Source: Astragalus membranaceus (lineage: Eukaryota; Streptophyta; Magnoliopsida; Fabales; Fabaceae). Taken from it: DNA of 64,000 nt. The position numbers were made by a program, and so were the translations under genes. The stretch lies in assembly GCA_039519185.1 (NCBI GenBank), contig CM076849.1, positions 109,869,806 to 109,933,805 of the forward strand, in the 5' to 3' direction. The notes beneath the pieces were generated by a model, which saw only the letters and a list, made by a program, of their open reading frames with translations, had not been told where the DNA came from and did not search any database. Positions 30,431-43,685 of this stretch are shown here, piece by piece (within the stretch, counting starts at the first letter, position 1; each line of letters begins with the position of its first letter).

Positions 30431-33167
30431 TCTACGATGTCAGGGCACTTTGACCCAGTCACACGTGTTTTATTTTCAAGTAGGAAATTAATTTGAGTCA
30501 ACTAATTGTCGAAACGTTTCAGTATATTGTGTGAAGTATTAAGTCAGGATCCACTCAGTGTTTCATGCAAGTTACTCAGGGTAACGACAATCAGTTGCCT
30601 CATATCACCATTCTTGCATCTCTCATCATTCAAAAAAGGGGCATTGGCATTTCGTATCTTGTCTCGCCTCTAAAAAACTAAAAAAAAATCAAAAAAATCA
30701 TTTTGAAAAAAAAGGGGGCATCATTCTTGCATCATTCGCATTGGCATTCCATATTTTGTCTTGCATTAAAAACAACAAAATTATTTAGAATAAGCCACAC
30801 TTTTCGAGTGGTCATTCTCCACGCATTTGCATCATACTTGCATATCACAATTTGTTCATTCATTCATTGCATAAAATAAAAGTTGTGATGAGAAGCGAGA
30901 CGTTCTTGCAAAACAATCATCCTTTTTGAAAAAGTTTATCCTTACTTGGTTGCAAACTCAAAGTGTTCCAAGGCACTCAGTTTTTCAAGTCAATGGCTCA
31001 TTTGCATTTCTTTCAAAAGCACTGCATCCCATCCATTCCATGACAAAAGAATGAATCAGCTCATCAAAAAAAAAATTCATTGTTCTAACTAATGTTGACT
31101 CTCTGGGACGCATTCCTATAGTGAACGTGCACGACACGTGCAGTTTCTCTTGTTTGAGTCAGTCAGTTTCCTTCCTTGTCATCATCACCATGCAAGTCTA
31201 ACCCCGCCCCGTCCATCCATAAAACACATATTCTCTCCCATCAGTGCATACTTGACTTTTCGTTTCATTCTCACTAACACTCTAAGTCCTCCATGCTGGG
31301 GCAATTCTGTGATCACTAACTTTCTTTATCGGCATTATTATCCTTCAGTGCAAGTCTTTCCAAAACAAAAAAACAAAAAAAAAAGAGAAGAGATAAATGA
31401 GAAGAACAAGCTCGCTAGGTTGAAAACCCGCAAAGGGCAGCCTAGGCAAAAAGGAGCGCCCGGTGGATTGAAAACTCGCAAAGAGCGGTCCAGGCAAAAA
31501 TTAGGGCATAAAAAAAATGCAAAGAAAAGAGCAAACACATATAGATAGATAAATTATTGTCAGGTTTTACGAGAAAATAAGCAATCGGAATCTGAAATGA
31601 AGTTTGGCCGTCTCCCCACAACCTCAAGAAAATCCAAAATCCAGAAGTTCCCCTCCTACCCACCTTAAGTCAAGAAAGTCCCAGGATATCTCCATCACTC
31701 TAGACAAGGATCAATTCCACATCGAAAATGGTATATCATCTTTATCAGCTCACCCAAGTCCAATGAAAAGAAAGAAATCCAAAGGAAAAGAATGCAACCA
31801 AACAAAAAGATTCAAAAAAAAAATGAAAAATCCCCAAAAAAAAAGAAAAAAAAAGAAAGACCAAGAAAAAAGAGAAACAAAAGAAGTACAAATTGTGAGC
31901 CGATATATTTCACCATGAAACACCAGAGATCCTTGTCTCCATAAACCTTCCAACACTCTGTTGTGTATAATCATCTCTCCTTTCATAAAGACCGCAAACG
32001 TTTCCTTTGGCCTCAATATCTAACCCTCTGTAAACCCTCAGCCATTCTACTATGAAACACAAACTCGTCCTAGTAAAACCCCAAGCACCTCATCAAACCT
32101 AATAACCCTTTCCTTCATAAATCATTGACCATTGGCCGATGCCGAATAAGACCCAACAGCCCATCAGCCTCAAACACTTCATTAAGCTCAATCATCCCTT
32201 CTCCACAAAACATCACAATCCTGAAAAGTCCATCCCGATCAATAACCGATCGCTTCTGTTTTCTCGAATTTTAACCCTAGGACAAATAAGTTTATCTATT
32301 TACGATGGGTTTGCTCAAAAGAAAAACAAACAATCGGAAAAAAGAAAGCCGATCAAGAAAAATCTTCAGAAAAAAGAGACAGTCAGAAAAAAGAAAGTTG
32401 ACAAAGCAATAAAGACTTGCACTCTAGAATGCGTTCAAGTTGCATTAAAACAAGGTTTAGTGATCACCAAGTGAGGCTTCTTTCATACTAAAAGTCAAAA
32501 CTTTCATTGCATTTGAGTTTTTCTAAAGAGAACCAAAGATGTCTACTAGGGGGCATTTCCTTCACCTCTCACTCCACTCAACCATGGGGAAATTTGTTCA
32601 TCGTCTATCCCATTCACATACCACCCTCCGTTCATAACCGTCACCATAACTCTGTCACCTTTCACAACCTCACTCAAAGAAACCGTTGAAATGTCATTCC
32701 AAAGTGGGGCAAGTGCATTCCCATTCCTTCACCTCCTTCATTCCCATAAAAACCTCACCGGGGCAATCTCTCAACTCACTATCCTAAATAAGGCCTTGTC
32801 ATTCTAATTGGGGCAACTTTGTCTCGTCATGACTGGGGCAACACCAAACTCTGTGGGTTGAAACAAAACCCCTTTCATTCCACCTTTCATCCCAAGAGCC
32901 GAAGTGTTCCCAATTCATCATCTCCTACACCCCTAGTCATTATCACCACCAGGAAGAGGCAAGCTTATTCACTCATCAAAAGCCCGAACCGGGGCAGTCT
33001 TGCATCCCTTGGTCCCTCATGAGCGTCGACAATAATCTTGTCTATCATCCCTTCACTTGACATACATGTTCTAAACCAATCTCAAGTTAACGGACTCACT
33101 CATTCACATTTGCACTCCTATGCATGCTTACTAGACAATGCTTCAAAGAGAGAAAACACAAGTTAGT

Positions 33168-34438
33168 TGTAACGCCCCAAAATAATTTAATTATTTATTT
33201 AATTAAGTTATTTAAGGCTTACAATATTTATTTAATTTAATTAAATAATTCAAGGTTTAAGTATTTTATTTTATTTATTAGGAGGTGTTGTCACGAATTA
33301 AGTGGTGCGAGCAAGGGCCCGTGATCCACAATTAGGCCCGTGGCCCATTGCCTAGTCAAGGAATTCGACTCACAAGGGGTCTTAGAAGTTAGTTTTCATT
33401 TTTGACTCAAGTGTGAAAAGAAAGAAAAGAAACGTAAAAAAGAGAGAGTGAGAAGAGGAGAAGTGCGAAGTGAAGAGGAGAAGAAGAGAAAGGGGCGAAT
33501 CACTCAAGGAGGAGGAAGAGCGTGATTGGAGTCTTGCATTTTCCTTGGAGCTTTGCTAGCAATTTCGACTTCTAAGAGGTTAGGGGGTCCTCTTTTTGTT
33601 TTTAATACCTTATGTGAATTGGTGATGCTTAGGGTTAGGGTTCTAGGATAGTTTCTATGAATGAATTGTGATGTTGATGATTAATTTATAGTATTGTGAT
33701 GCTTGATTATGAATTGCCTATGTTGAAATCGCATGATTGATGTTGAATTGTTGCTAATGCGAATTGTATGTCATATGTTTGAATATATGACTTGTTGGTG
33801 CTTACTTGGTGAAAATTGAGAATCATGGTGATACTTGAATCATATATATATAATTGAGTGTTTGGTGAATTTAAATTGGTGATTGAATTTGAAAAATTCT
33901 GGTTTTGGAAGCTCCTAGGCGCCTTGGGCGCCATATGCATGTTGCTGTGTTTTTGTGTTCTGCGCCTCAGTCATGGGCGCCAGGCGCCCAGCGGTGTGCC
34001 TACGCCAGTTTTCCAATTCTGTTGCCCCTGTGTTGCTGTTCTGTGTCACTGTGTTGCTGTGTCTGTTGCCACTGTGTTGCTGTGTTCTGTGTCACTGTGC
34101 TGCCAGTTTTGGCGCTAGGTGCTTGTGTCATGGGCGCCAAGGGCCCCAATGTTCTGGTGATTGTTTTGTAAAATTTGGTTTCAGGTTTTCATATTCAAGT
34201 AAAATGGCTCGTGCAAAATGATTTTGGGCACCAAAATAGTTGGGTTGCGTGTTTTCACTAGGCGCCTAGTGCATGGGCGCCAAAAATGTTGTTCACTTTT
34301 TGACAAAATTTTTATTGGGTTCTATTATTCTGAGTATTTGGCTCGTGTAAAATCAATTTCGAAGTAAAATGAGTTTTTTTGCATGTTGGCCTTAGGCGCC
34401 TAGTGCCTGGGCGCCGTGTTGCTGTGCTGGGCGCAATG
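33168..34438 (+). repeat. E4 5' LTR, first part
   Basis: This part starts TGTAACGCCCCAAAAT and runs to the GCGCAATG at 34438, where E6 is inserted with CAATG duplicated. It is homologous to 49816-51090 of the 3' LTR. Confidence 0.95.
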
Positions 34439-36639
34439 TGTAACACCCCTTTTCTAATTAATAACATATGGAAATTAAGCAATGCGTAGGAAAAAGGAAA
34501 CCAGGCACATCAACTCACAACAATGGAACAATCACATGAACATTCTATATTCCAAACAGCACTACACAATATATGATTATGCATGTAATGCAACCCAAAC
34601 TCCACGGGTACATGCATGTCGGATCCGTCACCAATACAAATAGGCCGTAGCCTCTGCTCACCAAATTAAATTAGGCCGTAGCCTCTGCTCACCAATAATG
34701 CACATGTTTCATGAGATGCTATGGTAACGCATCACAACACACCAAGTCCAATTAATTCACCATTTTAAATTCATGATATCACCATAGTACATTAATCAAC
34801 TCACCAACTTAAAATTAGGCTGAAGCCTCTGCTCACCAATCTCACCTCATCACACTCACCAATTCAGCTCACCACTCGCACCAACACCAAATCAAATAGA
34901 CCAACTTAGAACATTGACACGACATAGGGAAAGCGGATAAAAATTGCCATTTGGACACTTGAACACCTCAGCCCAGAAACACCAGTAAAATAATTTATTT
35001 TTGCATAAAATTGGAACATTTGGATAGACACTGAAATTAGCTTCAAAACGCATTTTGAACCGTCCAATTTGGATAACCGAGTCAAAAGTTACATTAAAAA
35101 TAAAACCGGAAAAATACTTAGACATCCTGGAAACTGGCGCATGGGCGCTGGGCGCCCAGGGGCAACACAGCGCTTGGCGCATGGGCGCTTGGCGCCCAGG
35201 AGAGGCAACACGCACAGGCGCATGGGCGCTTGGCGCCCAGGAACAACACGCGCAACAGCGCACAGGCGCTAGGCGCCCAGGGGAACAACACGCGCAACAG
35301 CGCACAGGCGCTAGGCGCCCAGGGGAACAACACGCACACAGGCGCATTGCGCCCAGCATAGCAACACGGCGCCCAGGCACTAGGCGCCTAAGACCAACTT
35401 GCAACAAAACTCATTTTTTTCGAAATTAATTTTACACGAGCCAAATGCTCAGGACATGAAAACCCAATAAAAATTTTATCAAAAACTGAACATTATTTTT
35501 GGCGCCCATGCACTAGGCACCTAGTGAAAATACGCAACTCAACTCCTTTGTTGCCAAAAATCATTTTTCATGAGCCATTTTACCTGAGTATAAAAACCTG
35601 AAAACAATTTTTACAAAACTATCACCAGGACTTTGGGGCCCTTGGCGCCCATGACACAAGCAACATGTGCCAAAACTGGCAGCACAGGAACACAGAATGG
35701 CAACACAGGCAACAGGCACAGCAACACAGAATGGCAACACAGGCAACAGGCACAGCACACAGTGACACAGAATGGCAACACAGGGCAACAGAATTTTGGA
35801 AACTGGCGCAGCACACTGCTGGGCGCCTGGCGCCCATGACTAGGCGCAACACTGAAAATTTCAGCAACATGCTTATTGCGCCCAAGGCCCCTAGGGGCTT
35901 CTAAACAGAATTTTTCTCACTTTCATTCACCAAATTAAATTCATCAAAATGCCCAATTACATATATATTACTAAAGTGTCACCATGATTCTCAATTTCAC
36001 CATATAATCACCAAATAATCATATATTCAAACATATGGTCTACAATTCGCATTTAGCAACAATTCAACATCAATCATGCGATTTCCAACATAGCAATTCA
36101 ATCATCAAGCATCACAATATTATGAATCAATCATTAACATCACAAATCATTCATAGAACTAACCTAGAACCCTAACCCTAAGCAATCACAATTCGCATAA
36201 TTATTAAGAACAAAAAGAGGACCCCCTAACCTTATGGAAAATCGAATTGCTAGCCAAGCTCCAAGGGAAGAATGCAAGCCACCAACGAGCCTCCTCCTCT
36301 TCTCTATGTGCTTCGCCTTCTCCTCTTCTCCTCTTCTTCTCTTCGCAACTTTCTCTTCTCACTCTCTCTTACGTTACTTTTCTTTCTTTTTTCCCACTTG
36401 AGTCAAAATGAAAACTAGCTTCTAAGACCCCTTGAGAGTCGAATTACTTGACTAAGCAAAGGGCCACGGGCCTAATTGTGGATCACGGGCCCTTGCTCGC
36501 ACCACTTAAATAGTGACAACACCTCCTAATAAAATAAAATAAAATAATTAAACTTGAATTATTTAATTAAATTAAATAAATATTGTAAGCCTTAAATAAC
36601 TTAATTAAATAAATAATTAAATTATTTTGGGGCGTTACA
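34439..36639 (-). repeat. E6 3' LTR (362 bp shorter than the 5' LTR)
   Basis: This 2201-bp LTR keeps the terminal 22 bp (TGTAACACCCCTTTTCTAATTA) and then jumps to AATAACATATGG, so it lacks what corresponds to about 41145-41520 of the other LTR. TAATTA is present at both break points, so a microhomology-mediated deletion or a template jump during reverse transcription is likely. In element orientation the lost part is the U5 side. Confidence 0.93.
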
Positions 36640-36653
36640 ACTCTCCCCCACTT
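36640..36653 (-). other. E6 polypurine tract
   Basis: The minus strand reads AAGTGGGGGAGAGT directly next to the 3' LTR. It is identical to the E3 and E4 tracts. Confidence 0.92.
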
Positions 36654-39600
36654 AGGATATTTCGTCCTCGAAATTACCTGAATCAAACAACTCCGGATAT
36701 GCCTCCCGCATCTTGCTCTCCAGCTCCCAAGTCATACTCTCACCAGCAGCTCCTAACCAAACCACTTTCACCAAAAGAATTTCTTTCCCTCTCAGAGTCT
36801 TCACTTCTCTGTCTTCAATCCGCACAGGCATAGTCTCCACGGTGAGATTATCCCGCACCTCTACTTCATCCATCTGAATCACATGGGACGGGTCCGGAAC
36901 ATACTTTCGAAGTTGTGACACGTGAAACACGTCATGCAAGTTGGAAAGATTAGGTGGCAGAGCCACCCTATAGGCAACACTTCCCACCCTCTCCGTAATC
37001 TGATACGGACCAATGAAACGGGGAGTTAACTTCTTAGATTTCAAGGCACGCCCAACACCAGTCACCGGAGTGACTCTCAAACACATGATCACCTGCTTGA
37101 AACTCTAGATCCTTCCTTCTCTTATCATGATAGCTCTTTTGTCGACTCTGCGACGCTTTCATCTTCTCACGGATTAATTTTACCTTCTCAGTTGTTTCTC
37201 GCACAATCTCAGGCCCCAACACTGCACTCTCCCCAGATTCATACCAACACAACAGAGTCCTACATCTCCGACCATACAATGCCTCAAACGGTGCCATACC
37301 AATACTAGAATGAAAACTGTTGTTATAGGTGAACTCTATCAACGAAAGATGAGAATCCCATGAACCTCCCTGCTCAAGAACACACGCTCTCAACAAGTCC
37401 TCTAACGACTGAATAGTCCTCTCCGTCTGACCATCTGTCTGCGGATGGTAAGCGGAGCTCAACCTCAACTTAGAACCCAAAGCTTCCTGCAAACTTTTCC
37501 AAAATTCAGATGTGAATCTTGGATCTCTATCAGATACAATACTAAGTGGAACGCCATGCAACTTCACAATTGTCTTGATGTAGATCTCTGCCAACTTTGG
37601 AACTGGATAAGTCATATTAATTGGCAAGAAATGAGCAGACTTAGACAACTTGTCCACAACCACCCATATAGCATCGAACCCTCTCACTGTATTTGGCAAA
37701 CCAGTTACAAAATCCGTGGAAATGCTATCCCATTTCCATTCCGGAATCTCCAATGGTTGCATCAACCCCGCAGGCTTCTGATGCTCAATCTTAGACTTCT
37801 GACAAGTCAGACACGAATACACAAACTGCGCAACATCCTTCTTCATACCAGGCCACCAGAACATTTTCTTCAAATCTTGGTACATTTTCGTAGCTCCTGG
37901 ATGAATACTCAACTTGCTCCTATGGCTCTCCTCAAGAATCATTCTCTTCATCTCAGCATCGTCAGGAATGCAGATCCTATCTCTGAATCTCAATACACCT
38001 TGGGAATCTAACTTGAAATCTCCATCCACATCTTGATCATTCACAACTAACAGGTCTACCAACTTTACGTCTGACTTTTGTGCTTCTCGGACACTAACCA
38101 AAAATTCATTGCCGATCTTCAACATCCCCAATCTGACACTCTGCGGTGTCACTTCACAAACCAGACTCATGTCCTGAAACTGCTCAATCAACTCTAACTC
38201 TTTCACCATCATAGCCGACATATGCAAACTCTTCCGACTTAAAGCATCAGCCACGACATTAGCTTTGTCGGGGTGATAGTTCAAGCCGAAATCATAATCC
38301 TTCACCAATTCTAACCAACGTCTCTGTCTCATATTTAGCTCCTTCTGATCAAACAAGTATTTCAGACTCTTATGGTCACTAAACACTTCGAATCTGGTAC
38401 CATACAGATAGTGCCTCCAAATTTTTAGCACAAACACAATTGCAGCTAGCTCCAAATCATGAGTAGGGTAGTTCTTCTCATGGGTCCTCAACTGTCTGGA
38501 CGCATAAGCTACTACCTTACCCTCTTGCATCAATACACCTCCCAAACCCATCTTGGAAGCATCGCAATATACTACAAACGGTCGATCAGGAACAGGCAAA
38601 GTCAAAACGGGCGATGTGGTCAACCTCTTCTTCAACTCATTGAAGCTCTCCTCACAGCGTGCATCCCATACAAAAGCTCTTCCTTTACATGTCAATTGAG
38701 TCAACGGAAGGGCCAACTTCGAGAAACCTTCAATAAATCTCCTGTAATAACCAGTTAACCCCAAGAAGCTTCTAATTTCTGTAACTGACTTCGGGCTCTC
38801 CCATTGAGACACAGCATCAACCTTGGCTGGGTCCACAGCTATACCATTACCAGAGATAATATGACCAAGGAAACCTACTTCATTCAGCCAGAATTCACAC
38901 TTAGACAATTTTGCATACAATTTCTTTTCTTTCAACACTTCCAGCACTAACCTCAAATGTTCTGCGTGCTCCTCTTCGGTTTTAGAATACACCAGAATGT
39001 CGTCAATAAACACAACTACAAACCGATCCAAGTAACTGTGGAAAGTACGGTTCATGTACTCCATAAACACACCCGGCGCGTTGGTAACACCAAACGGCAT
39101 CACAGAATACTCATAGTGCCCATATCTCGTTCTGAAAGCGGTCTTCTGGATATCTTCATCCTTTACCTTGATCTGGTGATAACCCGACCTCAAATCGATT
39201 TTACTAAACACCTTAGCACCTACCAACTGGTCCATCAGATCATCAATTCTGGGAAGCGGATACCTGTTCTTTATTGTCACTTTGTTCAATTGCCTATAAT
39301 CGACACAAAGTCTCATACTCCCGTCCTTCTTTTTCACTAACAATACCGGAGCACCCCACGGTGACACACTTGGCCTTACAAATTTCTTCTCAAGTAGATC
39401 TTCTAATTGCTTTTTCAATTCAGACAACTCTGAGGCTGACATTCGGTACGGTGCCATAGACACAGGCCTAGTACCAGGTATAAGATCAATGGCAAACTCA
39501 ACCTCCCTCTCTGGCGGGACACTTGGAATTTCATCCGGGAACACTTCAGGGAACTCACACACTACTTGAACCCTGTCAATGATCGCCTGATTCTCAGCAG

Positions 39601-41011
39601 ACAATGACGCCATCAAGGCAAACAGATGAACTCCTTCCCTCATTACCTTATGCAAATGACCAGCAGGCAACAACACTGATTCTTCCTCTTCGGGAGGAAA
39701 GAAACTCACAGATCTCTGGAAACAATTAATATGCACATGGTTAAATACTAACCAGTCCATACCAAGAATGACATCCAACCCTCCCAACGGCAAACAAATT
39801 AGATCAACAAGAAAGTCTCTGCCGAAGATTGACAGAGGGCACTTAGCACACACAAGAGAGGTAGTTACTGAACCCTTAGCTGGAGTGTCAATAACCATCT
39901 CCCTCATCATAGAAGATAAAACAAGGTCCAATTTCTCAGCACACAAAGCAGCAATAAATGAATGCGTAGCACCAGTATCAATAATAGCAATCAAGGGAAT
40001 ACCATTAATAAAACATGTACCTCGAATCTCATTAGTATCCTCTGATCCGGCGAGAGCAAACACTTTTTCGTGGGACTTCTCTTTCTTCGGCTTAGTACAC
40101 TTAGTACTAATATGACCTGATTCCCCGCAATTGTAGCACACCACATCCCTTTTCTCACATTTCGCAGCCACGTGACCTTCCTTACCGCACTTGAAACATT
40201 TATTATCCGAGCAGTCAAAACTCTTGTGACCCGGCTTGCCACACCTGTAGCACACAACCTTCGCAGGGGCATCTCCCCCACTTGTTTTCTTATTATCAGC
40301 ATACCTCTGCTTACCCTTACCAGCTGGAACCTCATATGGCTTACCCCGATTCTGAAATTTACCTCTCAGATCCCTCATGACCTTAGAATGAGCATTACTA
40401 TCATCCTCATATATCCTGCAACTGTCGATCAAATCAGCGAATACCCGAATCTTCTGGTACCCTACAGCTTTCTTGATATCAGCCCTCAGTCCATTCTCAA
40501 ACTTAATACACTTTGAGAACTCAGAATCAGCATCAGCATAATGGGGATAAAACTTAGCTAATTCAGTGAACTTGGCAGCATACTCTGTCACTGACATGCT
40601 TCCTTGCTTTAGCTCAAGGAATTCTATTTCTTTCTTACCTCTCACATCTTCAGGAAAATACTTCCGCAAGAACTCTCTACGGAAAACAGCCCAAGTTATC
40701 TCTTCATTAGCAGTTTCTAATCTCTGCCTCACCTCCATCCACCAATCATCAGCTTCCTCTGCCAGCGTATGGGTACCATACCTGACCTTCTGCGCATCAT
40801 CACAATCCATGACCCGAAATATCCTTTCAATCTCTTTCAGCCATGCCAGAGCACCATCTGGATTATACTTGCCCTTAAAGACAGGTGGGTTCTCTCTCTG
40901 GAACGTAGCCAAATTGCGCGTCCCGTCATTAACAGCACCGGGTATATTACCCATCGCCCCGGCTATAGCCTGCAAGGCAGCAGCAAGTGCAGCATCGTCC
41001 CGTCTGGCCAT
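36652..41011 (-). pseudogene. E6 gag-pol polyprotein with a frameshift near the C-terminus
   Basis: From the ATG at 41011 the frame runs 1325 residues through gag, three CCHC knuckles, protease (IDTGATHSF), RT (FIDD), RNase H and most of integrase, nearly identical to E3. At about 37078-37080 two bases are missing compared with E3 (CTCTCAAACACATG against CTCTCAGAAACACATG). The frame therefore leaves integrase just after DHVF and ends early at 37034. The remaining 140 or so residues (GPY motif, FHVSQLRKYVPD, chromodomain-like tail) continue in another frame to 36652. The catalytic domains are complete, and only the tail that binds DNA or chromatin is lost. Confidence 0.94.
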
Positions 41012-41106
41012 TCTAGCACTGCAACAGGAAACAAAATTCAGAAACGAGTAACAAACTCAATGTTACTCAACACGACGACTCGACTACCGGCCGGACAGAC
41101 CGAACT

Positions 41107-41118
41107 GCTCTGATACCA
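41107..41118 (-). other. E6 primer binding site (tRNA-iMet)
   Basis: The plus strand reads GCTCTGATACCA, four bases from the 5' LTR edge on the minus strand. Confidence 0.95.
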
Positions 41119-41122
41119 CTAA

Positions 41123-43685
41123 TGTAACACCCCTTTTCTAATTACTTTGCTTTTAAATAAAATCAGAGTCTCTTTTTTTTTTTTGAAAACAATTCAAGCG
41201 AGTGCTACATTTACTCCATAAATATCAAGATACATAACACCGTAAGGAAAGTTTAGTTCGCATCACTAAAACCAATCACCACCAGCAGCGGAATAATAAA
41301 GAGTTCTAAAATTAAAACCAATACATCGCCAACAAAGTCTAGCAGTTTTAAGAAAATAAAGCATAAACATAGGACACCCCCCCCCCCTGGTGCTACGTAT
41401 CAGAGCGTGACACTTCCTACCAGACGAAGGCATACAGGAAACCTTCACTCATCATTACCAGCACGTTGCCGACATAAGAAGCAACATAAAGGCAGTAGGG
41501 TGAGTCTCTTTTCATAATTAATAACATATGGAAATTAAGCAATGCGTAGGAAAAAGGAAACCAGGCACATCAACTCACAACAATGGAACAATCACATGAA
41601 CATTCTATATTCCAAACAGCACTACACAATATATGATTATGCATGTAATGCAACCCAAACTCCACGGGTACATGCATGTCGGATCCGTCACCAATACAAA
41701 TAGGCCGTAGCCTCTGCTCACCAAATTAAATTAGGCCGTAGCCTCTGCTCACCAATAATGCACATGTTTCATGAGACGCTATGGTAATGCATCACAACAC
41801 ACCAAGTCCAATTAATTCACCATTTTAAATTCATGATATCACCATAGTACATTAATCAACTCACCAACTTAAAATTAGGCCGAAGCCTCTGCTCACCAAT
41901 CTCACCTCATCACACTCACCAATTCAGCTCACCACTCGCACCAACACCAAATCAAATAGACCAACTTAGAACATTGACACGACATAGGGAAAGCGGATAA
42001 AAATTGCCATTTGGACACTTGAACACCTCAGCCGAGAAACATCAGTAAAATAATTTATTTTTGCATAAAATTGTAACATTTGGATAGACACTGAAATTAG
42101 CTTCAAAACGCATTTTGAACCGTCCAATTTGGATAACCGAGTCAAAAGTTACATTAAAAATAAAACCGGAAAAATACTTAGACATCCTGGAAACTGGCGC
42201 ATGGGCGCTGGGCGCCCAGGGGCAACACAGCGCTTGGCGCCCAGGAGAGGCAACACGCACAGGCGCATGGGCGCTTGGCGCCCAGGAACAACACGCGCAA
42301 CAGCGCACAGGCGCTAGGCGCCCAGGGGAACAACACGCGCAACAGCGCACAGGCGCTAGGCGCCCAGGGGAACAACACGCACACAGGCGCATTGCGCCCA
42401 GCACAGCAACACGGCGCCCAGGCACTAGGCGCCTAAGACCAACTTGCAACAAAACTCATTTTTCTTCGAAATTAATTTTACACGAGCCAAATGCTCAGGA
42501 CATGAAAACCCAATAAAACTTTTATCAAAAACTGAACATTATTTTTGGCGCCCATGCACTAGGCACCTAGTGAAAATACGCAACTCAACTCCTTTGTTGC
42601 CAAAAATCATTTTTCATGAGCCATTTTACCTGAGTATAAAAACCTGAAAACAATTTTTACAAAACTATCACCAGGACTTTGGGGCCCTTGGCGCCCATGA
42701 CACAAGCAACATGTGCCAAAACTGGCAGCACAGGAACACAGAATGGCAACACAGGCAACAGGCACAGCAACACAGAATGGCAACACAGGCAACAGGCACA
42801 GCACACAGTGACACAGAATGGCAACACAGGGCAACAGAATTTTGGAAACTGGCGCAGCACACTGCTGGGCGCCTGGCGCCCATGACTAGGCGCAACACTG
42901 AAAATTTCAGCAACATGCTTATTGCGCCCAAGGCGCCTAGGGGCTTCTAAACAGAATTTTTCTCACTTTCATTCACCAAATTAAATTCATCAAAATGCCC
43001 AATTACATATATATTACTAAAGTGTCACCATGATTCTCAATTTCACCATATAATCACCAAATAATCATATATTCAAACATATGGTCTACAATTCGCATTT
43101 AGCAACAATTCAACATCAATCATGCGATTTCCAACATAGCAATTCAATCATCAAGCATCACAATATTATGAATCAATCATTAACATCACAAATCATTCAT
43201 AGAACTAACCTAGAACCCTAACCCTAAGCAATCACAATTCGCATAATTATTAAGAACAAAAAGAGGACCCCCTAACCTTATGGAAAATCGAATTGCTAGC
43301 CAAGCTCCAAGGGAAGAATGCAAGCCACCAACGAGCCTCCTCCTCTTCTCTATGTGCTTCGCCTTCTCCTCTTCTCCTCTTCTTCTCTTCGCAACTTTCT
43401 CTTCTCACTCTCTCTTACGTTACTTTTCTTTCTTTTTTCCCACTTGAGTCAAAATGAAAACTAGCTTCTAAGACCCCTTGAGAGTCGAATTACTTGACTA
43501 AGCAATGGGCCACGGGCCTAATTGTGGATCACGGGCCCTTGCTCGCACCACTTAAATAGTGACAACACCTCCTAATAAAATAAAATAAAATAATTAAACT
43601 TGAATTATTTAATTAAATTAAATAAATATTGTAAGCCTTAAATAACTTAATTAAATAAATAATTAAATTATTTTGGGGCGTTACA
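41123..43685 (-). repeat. E6 5' LTR
   Basis: This 2563-bp LTR has the same length as the E3 5' LTR. It reads TGTAACACCCC ... GGGGCGTTACA on the plus strand. It contains the mini-hairpin repeats (41703-41714, 41733-41744, 41878-41889), the GCGCCC array (about 42195-42440) and the AT-rich end. Confidence 0.95.

Larger units (their letters stand above)
28355..33167 (+). other. E5 internal region, left part (non-coding)
   Basis: About 4.8 kb lie between the 5' LTR and the E4 insertion. The start resembles an Ogre leader (PBS, then ATTGTAGGCATATGCATTTG near 28480). No retroviral protein motif is visible in any frame, and open frames are short with biased composition. The region is rich in CATTTGCATCAT-type phrases. 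It contains an 18-bp-stem hairpin (30386-30430), two copies of TTGAAAACYCGCAAAG followed by GGCAAAAA (about 31418-31505), and recurrent GGGGCAA/GGGGCAT motifs (30640-33000). The target duplicate TTAGT of E4 is at 33163-33167. Confidence 0.75.
34439..43685 (-). mobile_element. E6: Tekay-type chromovirus inserted in the E4 LTR
   Basis: E6 is 9247 bp on the minus strand, flanked by CAATG at 34434-34438 and 43686-43690, within the GCGC-rich array of E4's 5' LTR. Its order in its own orientation is 5' LTR (41123-43685), PBS (41107-41118), gag-pol (41011-36652), polypurine tract (36640-36653) and 3' LTR (34439-36639). It belongs to the same family as its host and as E3. A 2-bp deletion in pol and a 362-bp deletion in the 3' LTR are visible. 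Remaining LTR divergence is about ten substitutions over 2.2 kb by eye. Confidence 0.95.

Noticed and set aside
31138..31548. Protein-coding gene in the E5 internal region
   Set aside because: The frame is low-complexity (Lys/Arg-rich after an Ile/Leu/Pro start) and has no similarity I recognise. It crosses the tandem TTGAAAAC repeat.
36170..36182. Telomere-like CCCTAACCCTAA in the Tekay LTRs
   Set aside because: There are only about two units, present in each LTR copy. This is not a telomeric tract.
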